Of a DNA stretch of 64,000 nt, positions 7,662-20,412 are shown piece by piece (the stretch's first letter is position 1; each line of letters starts with the position of its first letter). The DNA comes from Aphelocoma coerulescens (lineage: Eukaryota > Chordata > Aves > Passeriformes > Corvidae): contig NC_091019.1 of the NCBI RefSeq assembly GCF_041296385.1, positions 8,083,264 through 8,147,263 of the forward strand. The letters are read 5' to 3'. The translations under genes were made by a program, and so were the position numbers. The notes beneath the pieces were generated by a model, which saw only the letters and a program-made list of their open reading frames with translations, ran no database searches and was not told the origin of the DNA.

Positions 7662-10417
7662 TATAACATTCTTCGACTACAGGGAGAGTCCATGGGGCTT
7701 TTCCCATGGGGTCTCTCAAACAGATGTAGGATGCAGCTCCCTTTTTATGCCAAGTTCCCGGCCCCAGCACCCTCTTCCTTTTCCCCACTGGCTGAGGTAC
7801 TCAGGAGATACAGACTTCCCAAAGTGCCTACTCTATGCCCTCCTCTAATATGCACCCCCCTTTTGGTATTGAAAAGAAAGAAAAAGAAACTATTCCTAAT
7901 TCTGTTAAGTGTTTGTTGCCTTGTTGTAGGTTCAGGAATTTAACAGGGCCTTGATTAATCAACAGTCTCTGTTGGTTACCAACAGTTCTAGAGAACTAAT
8001 AGTTTCTTCTGTTACTTCACTATCGATAAGTTCCTAGCCTTGTCTACAGGCAGATTCACATGGTCTGTTTGTAAAGACTCATTCGTCTCATTCCTTTTAA
8101 TCCCTCCTCTTTTTATTTTGCCTCTTTTTTTCTTTACAAACCTTAATTACCATTGATTTAATTTTTTCTTCTTGAGTCTTCTTGGATTTTGCTATTATTT
8201 GCAGTGACATCCTCATCTATCCTTTTGTAGACATTTCTGGATCAGGTAGGCATGGCTGCTACCGGCATCCCCTTGACCACCTGCTGAAAGAGCTGCACTC
8301 AGCAAGGTGTCACACATGATAAAAAGATTAGAGTTGCTATAGCATGTAAGAGGAGAAATCATATTCATTTAGCCCATAGCTGGCCAGTTAACCATGAAAA
8401 CATATCCCATTCCCATCCTTTCCACATTTGGACAGGTCCATGAGCTGACGTTATTTCCTTTGTTATTTTTTTGACCACTTTTCCGCTGTCATCTGCTTGC
8501 AAACAGCAGCTCGAGTCATTTAATTTCCCACAAACTCCTCCTTCTTCTGCTAACAGATAATCTAGTACCATCCAATGTTGAAATACCGCTTTCCTCGTTT
8601 AAGTGGGTTGGTCAGCAAGAAAGTCAAGAGCTGTGGCTGTTTGGTTGGTTATTATTTCCGAGACAGCTTGTAACCTAATTATCCCATTCAAATGATAAAT
8701 GGGTTCCCAGGCATCTGGGATTAATTCCTTAGGATTCCAAGTGGCTGGTCCATCCTGTTGTGGAACTGGTTCTGGTGGCCATTCATCTTTTCCCCATTTT
8801 GGGGTGCTCCCTCCAGCCAGGGCTGCATCAGTTGACTGCTTTTCTCTAATTAAATCATCACAGATTTTGATTCCTAAGCGATTTCCCTGAACTTGTGGCA
8901 ACAAAAAGAACAACGGGCTAATATACCCCATACCCATACCATATCCCTGACCAGTTTGGAGGTAACCTGAGCTAAGCATGTTGGCCACAAATGCAATAAT
9001 GTCCTTTCAAAGCCTGTGTTCCATTATCAAAGGGGCCTTTCTACCTTTTGTCATCAATTGGTGGGTCAAAATACAGCGGGATTCCTGGGCCTAACGGTCC
9101 TCCAATAGTTGCTCCACCATAAGGGTCACAGTATTTGCGTTTCCAAGCTCCCAAATGGGGTTCCCATCTACATTTACGTCTGCAAGCTGTTTGGTTGGAT
9201 TTGGAGCAGAACTCACTAAGAGGGTTTGAGTTCCAATCTGGTGTTGCCATTCCCACTGATAATCATGAGCAACATGTGTTCTACTTGTGGAATTTTCGTG
9301 GGGACATCTTAAAAATAGGTGGTCAAAAAAACCCCTTGTCCCTCCCCATTGCTTTACAGGCTTCCAAATATTTTTGGTAAGTGTGTTAAGAACACTTTAC
9401 CCAGCTACCATTAGTGAGCTTAACAGGTATTTGATTGCATTTGTCTTGATATTTGGAACAATTGTAAGGAGGGCAACTGGGGGTCCAAGCCCAATTGTTT
9501 AAACCCAGAGGGGAAGTAAATTCATACATGTCTTTTCCTACATAGACCCCCTCTGTCCTATTTAGGCAATAAGTGCCTGTTGGAGAAGAATGAAGTGGCC
9601 GTGAACTTCCTTCTTTGGCCCCAAATCCCGTCCTAGTATGGACCCCACCATTTAGGTTCAGCTGGGCTAGCCAACCATGGCCACTCTTCAGATCCTCCTG
9701 GCCCTCCACAGAGCCAGCAATTGCTAAGGTTAAAAACTTTTGCTACTTCTTCTCCTAAGGCTGCAAATTGATTCTCTCACACCTGGCCTAAACTCAGCTG
9801 ACCATATAAAAGTAGAATTATTAATGAAAATATTTTAATTGTGTGATCTAGTTAGCTAGTCTAATTTTCATGTTGTCTTCTGCACCACCTGTGGCAAATG
9901 AAGACACATAAAACCACTTAACCTAAAACAATGGCCGCAAGTATTAGCCCCCCAGTGAGGAGACAGAGGCATCCTACAACATTCTTCAACTACAGGGAGA
10001 GGCCATGGGGCTTTTCCTGTGCAGTCTCTCAAATGATTGTGGGACACTACTCCCATTTTATGCTAAGTTCCCAGCCATAGCACCCTCTTCCTTTTCCCCT
10101 TTGGCTGAGGTACTCAGGAGGTAAAGACTTCCTGAATTGCCTACTCTATGCCCCCATGTAATATGCACCCCCCTTTTGGTATAGAAAAGGAGGAAGAAGA
10201 AACTATTCCTAATTCTATTAAGCCTTTGTTGCCTTGCTCTAGGTTCAGGAATTTAACAGGGCCTTGGCTGAGCAACAGTCTCTGTTGATTAGTAACAGTT
10301 TCTAAAACTAATACTTTCTTCTATTACTTCCCTATCTGTTACTGCTCTATGCTAGCCTTGTCTAAGAGTGGATTCACACAGTCTGTTTGTAAAGACACAT
10401 CCATCTTACTCCTTTCA
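7662..10417 (-). mobile_element. Env-only provirus relic, unit 2
   Basis: 3' LTR 7662-8100 and 5' LTR 9956-10417. I found no difference from the unit 1 copy. Confidence 0.85.
8303..9839 (-). pseudogene. env: Broken env, unit 2
   Basis: Same lesions as unit 1: TGA at 9777-9779 upstream of CWLC (9719-9708), TAA closing the SU piece at 9386, and two TGA codons after the TM piece (8365-8571). The C-X7-CC motif is at 8532-8503. Confidence 0.85.
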
Positions 10418-11782
10418 CTCCCACACCTTCTTGGAGGTGGGACGGCTCCCCCCGGCACAGCACCTGGAAAAAAACCCCCGTATATGCACACACACACCTG
10501 CACTTACCCTGCACTCTGCTGCACACCCCCCCCCCCCCCACACTAACCCCCGCCTCCATATCCCTACCATGCCACTCTCAGCTGCCCTGCCCCCACCGTC
10601 CCAGCGGGCTGGCAGCACCCACTCCTCACATGCTTCCCCATGCCTTGCATTTCCTTCCTGCCCCCTCTGTAGCCTTCCCTCTACCTGCCTTTTCTCCATT
10701 GCCTTGCATTGACTTGCTCACCCATCCCCCACCTGACTTCCTTTCACAGTCATCTAGGTCTGGCCTTACCTTTTCTTTTCCTTCTAGGACCCTCATTGCC
10801 TTGCCTCACCTCGCCAAGCCACCACTTGCCTTGCCTTGCCCTTGAACCCCTTGCCTTCCATTACCTTGCTCACCCCTCCCCCACCTGGAATTCAAGACCC
10901 CTTTTCAATGACATTTCTGGGCCTTGCCCTGCCCTTTCTGCTCCTCCTAGGAATCTCAAGGCTCTCAAGTATCTCCGGTGTTTCAGGATCACATGAGAGG
11001 AAGACCAGGCAAGGACACATGTTGCCACACTCATCTATACGGGCAGCCTTTGTCTGGGACCAATCTTTGCATGTCTTGAATCTTGGAAGGGCAATTCACA
11101 TTTTGCCCTTGAGCTCCGGGACCAGAAGGAGAGTTCTTTTGCATACAAAGGAAAGCAGGTAGCTCAAGTCTCTTAGGTGCAGATTAGAGATGACTCACAC
11201 AGGATCAAGGCCACACAGAGCAGTTGGGCCTAGCCACTTTTGTGTACCAGAAGTCCTTGAATGTACTTCTCACCTGCCTTGCCTCGCCTTGCCTTGGCAA
11301 CGCAACAGTTTCCTTGCCTTGCCCTGCTAGCCCTCCGTAGCCTTGCATTCCCTTGCATGCCCATGCCACACCCTTGACCTGCCTACTGCTTTCCTCCAGG
11401 GCCTTGGCTTGCCGAGCCCTTCTTGTTTCTGCCTGGCCTACCCATCAGTGGACTTTCCTTCCTCCTAGAGGCAAGCCTTGCCTCTAACTTCTGGGCCTTC
11501 TCTTGCCTACCACTCCATTTATTTCCCCCTCACTGCTCTGGCCTTGCCTACCTCTTGCTTGACTTGCCTGCAATTGCCTGCACTTGGTTTGCAGTGCCTT
11601 GCCTGCATGGAAGGCAAGGTAAAGAGTGGTAGGCAGGGCAAAGCCAGCAAGTTGTAGGTAGTGCGAGACGTAGGCAAAGGAAGCAAAGCAAGGGTAGCTT
11701 AGGAAAAACTAGGCAAGGCACTGAAGGCAAGGCAAGGCCAAGGGACTTGCAGTGCCTTTCCTTGGGAAGGTAAGGACATAGA
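10418..11782 (+). repeat. Poly-C and CCTTG/TTGCC block, unit 2
   Basis: Poly-C of 14 bases at 10526-10539. The motif sense switches near 11610. No gene recognised. Confidence 0.85.
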
Positions 11783-12832
11783 GCCAGTGTTGGTGGAGCA
11801 GATGTTAAGGTACCATGGGGAGGAATAGCCCAGTGAGATATTTCTCTCCTGGCCCCTTCTGTGTAGGGGCAATTGTTGGACATATTCAATACTAGGGGTG
11901 TATCAGTCCCTGGATATGTTGTATTTTGGAGGAGGGGATGCTGTTTCTTTGGAGATAGGCTTGTAGTTGCTCTCTTTGGCAAGGAAAGCAGGTTTGGATG
12001 CGCTCATGAGGTGCTCTTAGGGATTTTAAAGGCTTTTCCCAACAGACAGTTCTCTGGGTTAGAGCTGTTGAGCTTTCAGCAGGAATGCAAAGGCCAAGCT
12101 TGTGACCCTTTTTTCCTGGTGCCTTTAGTGTGTGAGCAGTCCCTGGTGCTGTTGTCTTTGGATCCTGACTCTGGGAGAGGGAAGGCTTAGGATGGTACCT
12201 AGAGCTGAGAAGGAAAGTGCTGAGGGCAGCGTGTGCGCTGCTAGTTTGAGGGGTGCAGTTGAAGTTGTAGGCAGCAAGAGCTTTCTCAGCTGGCACTGTT
12301 GTGAGCTCTGTTTTTGCCAGATGGTTTCAAGTTGGTAGGTGGACTCTGCCAGAGAGAAAAGATTTGTTTGGGCAAAGAGGTTTGTCTGGCTCTTGGAGTG
12401 TGGTGCAAAAAAGAGTCTGCTCTTGGAAGGGGAAGATTCAGGAAAACTTTTTGTTCTGACACCGTTGATTTGAGTGCAGGGACGTTTCTAACTTGCCTCT
12501 GCCCTTGGGGTGGTTTTGAGCAGCGAAAGCTGCGTTTCCTTCTTTGGCAAGTCGTCAGTGCCATCGTGTGGTTGTTGCGATGAGTGCTGACAGTGCCCAG
12601 GAAAAAGCCAAGTGCTTCATTGGCACGGCCCCAGTCGTGTGGGAGCAGTTGGTGGAAGAACTCCGCTGTGCAGTCTGCCTCTTGGAGACGTAAAAGAATG
12701 TGTTCCTATGCATAGCGGGGAAGCAAGAGGAATCTTTTCATTGTTGGCTGTGCAGTTTCTAAGCGGCAAAAGTAAAGGCAGTTCCAGCATGGCCTCTTTC
12801 TTTCAGAACCTTTTCTGTGCCATCATGAAAAT
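11783..12832 (-). repeat. Old inverted relative of the subrepeat, unit 2
   Basis: Matches the unit 1 block except for C at 12530 (G at 4938 in unit 1). The C agrees with GCTGCG in the related subrepeat strand, so the unit 1 base is probably the derived one. Confidence 0.5.
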
Positions 12833-14972
12833 GCTCAACATGTAACTCGCACCCATTGAACTGCATCAAAGGTCCTGGAGCTATGCACTTTCCTTCAAGC
12901 TCTATGTACCATCTCTCCACCTCTCGCGGATCCCAAACCCCTTCCAAACATCCAGCAGCTGCTTCTGCACGCAGGGAACAAATGCTAGAACAAGGCGTTG
13001 GCCTTCATAGTCCCTCTAAAATCTGTAAACTATGCAAAACATACCAGTGACCAGCATTTTCCTTCGCAAATATATATAGAGCATCATCACATTCTGTCAA
13101 AGTGGGTAAGTTCACCCTTGCAGTGCAGCTTTTCCAGCCGCAGTTCGGACTGAGAGATGTGCCAGGAGAGAAAGCATTTGTTGACTTTCCTTCTTCTCTG
13201 GAACACTTGATACTCGCAGTGCAATCACTTCCACACAACTTCGGTGTGCCCAGGTTCAAGCAGCTAGAGCTCACAGAGATGGGAAAGTCAGGGCAGAAGA
13301 CGTTTCAAAAAAACGTTACAGCAGCATTAAAACTGTGCACAGCAGTCTGCAGCACTCTAGCTTACTTCTCTGACAGACATGCCATCCCATTGTGGGCTCT
13401 CACAGCTCGGTTGCAAGCTATCTTGGTTGCAAGCTACTCTCCTGAAGAAAAGAACTATAAGAAAAAGCCAATGCTGGGCTGCGCCTTCCCCTTGCTTCAC
13501 GTAAAGCCACCCCATGCTGCACTCTGCACTTCCCTTCTCCGCCCCATTGACCACTGTGTTTTCTGAATCTCGAAGCCTAAAGTTCAGCGATATTGTTTCA
13601 GCGGAGGGCTGGAAGAGGAATAGGTAGCAGCACAGCTAAAAGTAGCTGTCGCTGAGCTTTCTCCTTCCCAAAGCTAATGTGAATACGGCAGGTAGGCGAG
13701 TGGCAGCTACCCTCCTCTCTCAGCTTATATGCTGCATGCACGAGCCCGGTGCTCTGCGCCGTCGTTCACCCTCTTAAGTACCCTTGTCGCGCTTTCATTC
13801 TGCCAGAGTCGAACAGTCGTCTACTTCTCGCACAGAGAGCACAGTGCCGGCAGCGCAACCCTCCAGGCGGCTGCTTCTGCCGAAAGACGCCTGGGCTATG
13901 CACTTTCCCTCTCAGTGCTAGGTAGATCTACATTCTGTCTGTGTTGTGCTCTGAATCTTAACGAAAACATTCTCAGCTAAGTCTCGCACACAGAAGAGTT
14001 TTAGGTCAACGAGCTTGCCCAAAGATTGCCCCCGTCCCTATACAAACTTATATTTACACCCCATTCCAGTGGTAATCCTCTTTCCTTTACAGCCTGCACA
14101 GCGCTGTCAGATCGCGGTGCTCTCCGCACCTGCCTTCTCACTCCCAAGTACCATGGTGCACCTTAAAGCCTTGCAGGGAGCGAAGACACCGGTAGGCATC
14201 TCGCACAGAAGAACGGGCCAGGACGCAAAGATGTTCTTCCTTTCTCCTCGTTGTCGCCCACATTGTGGTGATGTGTTGAAAGTCTTGGCCAGCGAAAGGC
14301 TAATCCAGCAAGTGCTTCTCTCTTGACGCATTTTGCTGAGCGAGAGCTACACGGATAGTTTAGAATCTGTGAAACAGCAAGACAATGATTGCACGTCGAG
14401 CTGAGCAAAAGCCGTGCACGGCACACCGTGGCTGCGTGCAGTGTTCACGCGGAAGAGCGGCAAAGCTCCAAGCCCTCGCTGGGCTTCCGTTCTGCCCGGA
14501 GCACAGGCGGCGAAGAACGAAGCAGCTGGGCACCGGCTTCATGTAGCCAGTGGAGCGAATTGCAAATGTCCAGCCGAGAGCTGCTTCACAAGCAGATTCA
14601 GCTGAGAACGCTCTGGCTGCTTCAGAAAGGAAGGCGCAGCCCTTGCACTCCAGCACACAACCGGGCCAGAAACAGGTCCTTCAACCTTCAGTGCTGCCGA
14701 CTCCATGCAGCTTGAGCACACCCAGAAGGACGCGTCCAGAAAGAAGGCGTTCTTCGAGTACCCCCCTCCTCCAAGGAGCCTCGAAACTGAGCACAACACG
14801 CTGCGGCTCGGCAGCTTCCTTCTCAGCGAGACGTACCGTCACATTTATGCACTCTCGCAGCTCCGTTGCCCACTTGCAGCAGCTGCTGCTACCGAAGCAA
14901 AAGGCTCCAGAAGTAAAAGCCACTGCTGGGCTGCACGTTCCCTCTGCCTCACGTAAAGCAGCAGAAACTGGC
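12833..14972 (+). repeat. Diverged subrepeat with homogenised end, unit 2
   Basis: The diverged-to-identical boundary is at 14372/14373. It keeps the native CCATGGTGCACC form near 14151, without the conversion patch of units 4-7. Confidence 0.75.
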
Positions 14973-15253
14973 TACTTGTGCTGCTACCTATTTCTCTTCC
15001 AGCTTTCCCCGGAAAGCATTTGTGCCCAGGTTTATGCTTGGAGACGCAGAGATGACAGTGGCAGGTGCGGCAGAGAATGGAAGGACAGAGTGCAGCGGCC
15101 AGTTTCTGCTGCTTTACGTGAGGCAGAGGGAACGTGCAGCCCAGCAGTGGCTTTTACTTCTGGAGCCTTTTGCTTCGGTAGCAGCAGCTGCTGCAAGTGG
15201 GCAACGGAGCTGCGAGAGTGCATAAATGTGACGGTACGTCTCGCTGAGAAGGA
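14817..15253. repeat. Palindrome with inverted 281-bp piece, unit 2
   Basis: Arms 14817-14972 and 15098-15253 are perfectly symmetric. Spacer 14973-15097. Confidence 0.93.
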
Positions 15254-18009
15254 TATAACATTCTTCGACTACAGGGAGAGTCCATGGGGCTTTTCCCATG
15301 GGGTCTCTCAAACAGATGTAGGATGCAGCTCCCTTTTTATGCCAAGTTCCCGGCCCCAGCACCCTCTTCCTTTTCCCCACTGGCTGAGGTACTCAGGAGA
15401 TACAGACTTCCCAAAGTGCCTACTCTATGCCCTCCTCTAATATGCACCCCCCTTTTGGTATTGAAAAGAAAGAAAAAGAAACTATTCCTAATTCTGTTAA
15501 GTGTTTGTTGCCTTGTTGTAGGTTCAGGAATTTAACAGGGCCTTGATTAATCAACAGTCTCTGTTGGTTACCAACAGTTCTAGAGAACTAATAGTTTCTT
15601 CTGTTACTTCACTATCGATAAGTTCCTAGCCTTGTCTACAGGCAGATTCACATGGTCTGTTTGTAAAGACTCATTCGTCTCATTCCTTTTAATCCCTCCT
15701 CTTTTTATTTTGCCTCTTTTTTTCTTTACAAACCTTAATTACCATTGATTTAATTTTTTCTTCTTGAGTCTTCTTGGATTTTGCTATTATTTGCAGTGAC
15801 ATCCTCATCTATCCTTTTGTAGACATTTCTGGATCAGGTAGGCATGGCTGCTACCGGCATCCCCTTGACCACCTGCTGAAAGAGCTGCACTCAGCAAGGT
15901 GTCACACATGATAAAAAGATTAGAGTTGCTATAGCATGTAAGAGGAGAAATCATATTCATTTAGCCCATAGCTGGCCAGTTAACCATGAAAACATATCCC
16001 ATTCCCATCCTTTCCACATTTGGACAGGTCCATGAGCTGACGTTATTTCCTTTGTTATTTTTTTGACCACTTTTCCGCTGTCATCTGCTTGCAAACAGCA
16101 GCTCGAGTCATTTAATTTCCCACAAACTCCTCCTTCTTCTGCTAACAGATAATCTAGTACCATCCAATGTTGAAATACCGCTTTCCTCGTTTAAGTGGGT
16201 TGGTCAGCAAGAAAGTCAAGAGCTGTGGCTGTTTGGTTGGTTATTATTTCCGAGACAGCTTGTAACCTAATTATCCCATTCAAATGATAAATGGGTTCCC
16301 AGGCATCTGGGATTAATTCCTTAGGATTCCAAGTGGCTGGTCCATCCTGTTGTGGAACTGGTTCTGGTGGCCATTCATCTTTTCCCCATTTTGGGGTGCT
16401 CCCTCCAGCCAGGGCTGCATCAGTTGACTGCTTTTCTCTAATTAAATCATCACAGATTTTGATTCCTAAGCGATTTCCCTGAACTTGTGGCAACAAAAAG
16501 AACAACGGGCTAATATACCCCATACCCATACCATATCCCTGACCAGTTTGGAGGTAACCTGAGCTAAGCATGTTGGCCACAAATGCAATAATGTCCTTTC
16601 AAAGCCTGTGTTCCATTATCAAAGGGGCCTTTCTACCTTTTGTCATCAATTGGTGGGTCAAAATACAGCGGGATTCCTGGGCCTAACGGTCCTCCAATAG
16701 TTGCTCCACCATAAGGGTCACAGTATTTGCGTTTCCAAGCTCCCAAATGGGGTTCCCATCTACATTTACGTCTGCAAGCTGTTTGGTTGGATTTGGAGCA
16801 GAACTCACTAAGAGGGTTTGAGTTCCAATCTGGTGTTGCCATTCCCACTGATAATCATGAGCAACATGTGTTCTACTTGTGGAATTTTCGTGGGGACATC
16901 TTAAAAATAGGTGGTCAAAAAAACCCCTTGTCCCTCCCCATTGCTTTACAGGCTTCCAAATATTTTTGGTAAGTGTGTTAAGAACACTTTACCCAGCTAC
17001 CATTAGTGAGCTTAACAGGTATTTGATTGCATTTGTCTTGATATTTGGAACAATTGTAAGGAGGGCAACTGGGGGTCCAAGCCCAATTGTTTAAACCCAG
17101 AGGGGAAGTAAATTCATACATGTCTTTTCCTACATAGACCCCCTCTGTCCTATTTAGGCAATAAGTGCCTGTTGGAGAAGAATGAAGTGGCCGTGAACTT
17201 CCTTCTTTGGCCCCAAATCCCGTCCTAGTATGGACCCCACCATTTAGGTTCAGCTGGGCTAGCCAACCATGGCCACTCTTCAGATCCTCCTGGCCCTCCA
17301 CAGAGCCAGCAATTGCTAAGGTTAAAAACTTTTGCTACTTCTTCTCCTAAGGCTGCAAATTGATTCTCTCACACCTGGCCTAAACTCAGCTGACCATATA
17401 AAAGTAGAATTATTAATGAAAATATTTTAATTGTGTGATCTAGTTAGCTAGTCTAATTTTCATGTTGTCTTCTGCACCACCTGTGGCAAATGAAGACACA
17501 TAAAACCACTTAACCTAAAACAATGGCCGCAAGTATTAGCCCCCCAGTGAGGAGACAGAGGCATCCTACAACATTCTTCAACTACAGGGAGAGGCCATGG
17601 GGCTTTTCCTGTGCAGTCTCTCAAATGATTGTGGGACACTACTCCCATTTTATGCTAAGTTCCCAGCCATAGCACCCTCTTCCTTTTCCCCTTTGGCTGA
17701 GGTACTCAGGAGGTAAAGACTTCCTGAATTGCCTACTCTATGCCCCCATGTAATATGCACCCCCCTTTTGGTATAGAAAAGGAGGAAGAAGAAACTATTC
17801 CTAATTCTATTAAGCCTTTGTTGCCTTGCTCTAGGTTCAGGAATTTAACAGGGCCTTGGCTGAGCAACAGTCTCTGTTGATTAGTAACAGTTTCTAAAAC
17901 TAATACTTTCTTCTATTACTTCCCTATCTGTTACTGCTCTATGCTAGCCTTGTCTAAGAGTGGATTCACACAGTCTGTTTGTAAAGACACATCCATCTTA
18001 CTCCTTTCA
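15254..18009 (-). mobile_element. Env-only provirus relic, unit 3
   Basis: 3' LTR 15254-15692 and 5' LTR 17548-18009. Same length as in units 1 and 2. Confidence 0.85.
15895..17431 (-). pseudogene. env: Broken env, unit 3
   Basis: TM piece at 15957-16163. Middle pieces at 16191-16580 and 16633-16848. SU piece at 16978-17301. All stops and frameshifts are shared with unit 1. Confidence 0.85.
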
Positions 18010-19362
18010 CTCCCACACCTTCTTGGAGGTGGGACGGCTCCCCCCGGCACAGCACCTGGAAAAAAACCCCCGTATATGCACACACACACCTGCACTTACC
18101 CTGCACTCTGCTGCACACCCCCCCCCCCCCCCCACACTAACCCCCGCCTCCATATCCCTACCATGCCACTCTCAGCTGCCCTGCCCCCACCGTCCCAGCG
18201 GGCTGGCAGCACCCACTCCTCACATGCTTCCCCATGCCTTGCATTTCCTTCCTGCCCCCTCTGTAGCCTTCCCTCTACCTGCCTTTTCTCCATTGCCTTG
18301 CATTGACTTGCTCACCCATCCCCCACCTGACTTCCTTTCACAGTCATCTAGGTCTGGCCTTACCTTTTCTTTTCCTTCTAGGACCCTCATTGCCTTGCCT
18401 CACCTCGCCAAGCCACCACTTGCCTTGCCTTGCCCTTGAACCCCTTGCCTTCCATTACCTTGCTCACCCCTCCCCCACCTGGAATTCAAGACCCCTTTTC
18501 AATGACATTTCTGGGCCTTGCCCTGCCCTTTCTGCTCCTCCTAGGAATCTCAAGGCTCTCAAGTATCTCCGGTGTTTCAGGATCACATGAGAGGAAGACC
18601 AGGCAAGGACACATGTTGCCACACTCATCTATACGGGCAGCCTTTGTCTGGGACCAATCTTTGCATGTCTTGAATCTTGGAAGGGCAATTCACATTTTGC
18701 CCTTGAGCTCCGGGACCAGAAGGAGAGTTCTTTTGCATACAAAGGAAAGCAGGTAGCTCAAGTCTCTTAGGTGCAGATTAGAGATGACTCACACAGGATC
18801 AAGGCCACACAGAGCAGTTGGGCCTAGCCACTTTTGTGTACCAGAAGTCCTTGAATGTACTTCTCACCTGCCTTGCCTCGCCTTGCCTTGGCAACGCAAC
18901 AGTTTCCTTGCCTTGCCCTGCTAGCCCTCCGTAGCCTTGCATTCCCTTGCATGCCCGTGCCACACCCTTGACCTGCCTACTGCTTTCCTCCAGGGCCTTG
19001 GCTTGCCGAGCCCTTCTTGTTTCTGCCTGGCCTACCCATCAGTGGACTTTCCTTCCTCCTAGAGGCAAGCCTTGCCTCTAACTTCTGGGCCTTCTCTTGC
19101 CTACCACTCCATTTATTTCCCCCTCACTGCTCTGGCCTTGCCTACCTCTTGCTTGACTTGCCTGCAATTGCCTGCACTTGGTTTGCAGTGCCTTGCCTGC
19201 ATGGAAGGCAAGGTAAAGAGTGGTAGGCAGGGCAAAGCCAGCAAGTTGTAGGTAGTGCGAGACGTAGGCAAAGGAAGCAAAGCAAGGGTAGCTTAGGAAA
19301 AACTAGGCAAGGCAAGGCCAAGGGACTTGCAGTGCCTTTCCTTGGGAAGGTAAGGACATAGA
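18010..19362 (+). repeat. Poly-C and CCTTG/TTGCC block, unit 3 (14-bp deletion)
   Basis: Poly-C of 16 bases at 18118-18133. Between AAAACTAGG and GGCCAAGG (about 19300-19320) 14 bp present in all other units are missing. The loss lies between two GGCAAGGC words, so slippage between short direct repeats explains it. Confidence 0.85.
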
Positions 19363-20412
19363 GCCAGTGTTGGTGGAGCAGATGTTAAGGTACCATGGGG
19401 AGGAATAGCCCAGTGAGATATTTCTCTCCTGGCCCCTTCTGTGTAGGGGCAATTGTTGGACATATTCAATACTAGAGGTGTATCAGTCCCTGGATATGTT
19501 GTATTTTGGAGGAGGGGATGCTGTTTCTTTGGAGATAGGCTTGTAGTTGCTCTCTTTGGCAAGGAAAGCAGGTTTGGATGCGCTCATGAGGTGCTCTTAG
19601 GGATTTTAAAGGCTTTTCCCAACAGACAGTTCTCTGGGTTAGAGCTGTTGAGCTTTCAGCAGGAATGCAAAGGCCAAGCTTGTGACCCTTTTTTCCTGGT
19701 GCCTTTAGTGTGTGAGCAGTCCCTGGTGCTGTTGTCTTTGGATCCTGACTCTGGGAGAGGGAAGGCTTAGGATGGTACCTAGAGCTGAGAAGGAAAGTGC
19801 TGAGGGCAGCGTGTGCGCTGCTAGTTTGAGGGGTGCAGTTGAAGTTGTAGGCAGCAAGAGCTTTCTCAGCTGGCACTGTTGTGAGCTCTGTTTTTGCCAG
19901 ATGGTTTCAAGTTGGTAGGTGGACTCTGCCAGAGAGAAAAGATTTGTTTGGGCAAAGAGGTTTGTCTGGCTCTTGGAGTGTGGTGCAAAAAAGAGTCTGC
20001 TCTTGGAAGGGGAAGATTCAGGAAAACTTTTTGTTCTGACACCGTTGATTTGAGTGCAGGGACGTTTCTAACTTGCCTCTGCCCTTGGGGTGGTTTTGAG
20101 CAGCGAAAGCTGCGTTTCCTTCTTTGGCAAGTCGTCAGTGCCATCGTGTGGTTGTTGCGATGAGTGCTGACAGTGCCCAGGAAAAAGCCAAGTGCTTCAT
20201 TGGCACGGCCCCAGTCGTGTGGGAGCAGTTGGTGGAAGAACTCCGCTGTGCAGTCTGCCTCTTGGAGACGTAAAAGAATGTGTTCCTATGCATAGCGGGG
20301 AAGCAAGAGGAATCTTTTCATTGTTGGCTGTGCAGTTTCTAAGCGGCAAAAGTAAAGGCAGTTCCAGCATGGCCTCTTTCTTTCAGAACCTTTTCTGTGC
20401 CATCATGAAAAT
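19363..20412 (-). repeat. Old inverted relative of the subrepeat, unit 3
   Basis: First unit with ACTAGAGGTG (near 19471) in place of ACTAGGGGTG. It still has CTTGTAGTTGC near 19540, which becomes CTTGTACTTGC in units 4-7. Confidence 0.5.

Larger units (their letters stand above)
7662..15253 (+). repeat. Array unit 2, short class (7592 bp)
   Basis: Second unit lacking an extra subrepeat. The poly-C run is 14 bases (10526-10539). It has the common C at 12530. It shares with unit 1 the sequence ACTAGGGGTG near 11891, where units 3-7 read ACTAGAGGTG. Confidence 0.95.

Noticed and set aside
6958..7848. 296-codon open frame on the plus strand, repeated at six other junctions
   Set aside because: It runs through the homogenised subrepeat, the palindrome spacer, the inverted arm and into the antisense strand of the LTR. 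It is therefore an artefact of the junction, shares bases with open frames on the other strand and resembles no known protein.
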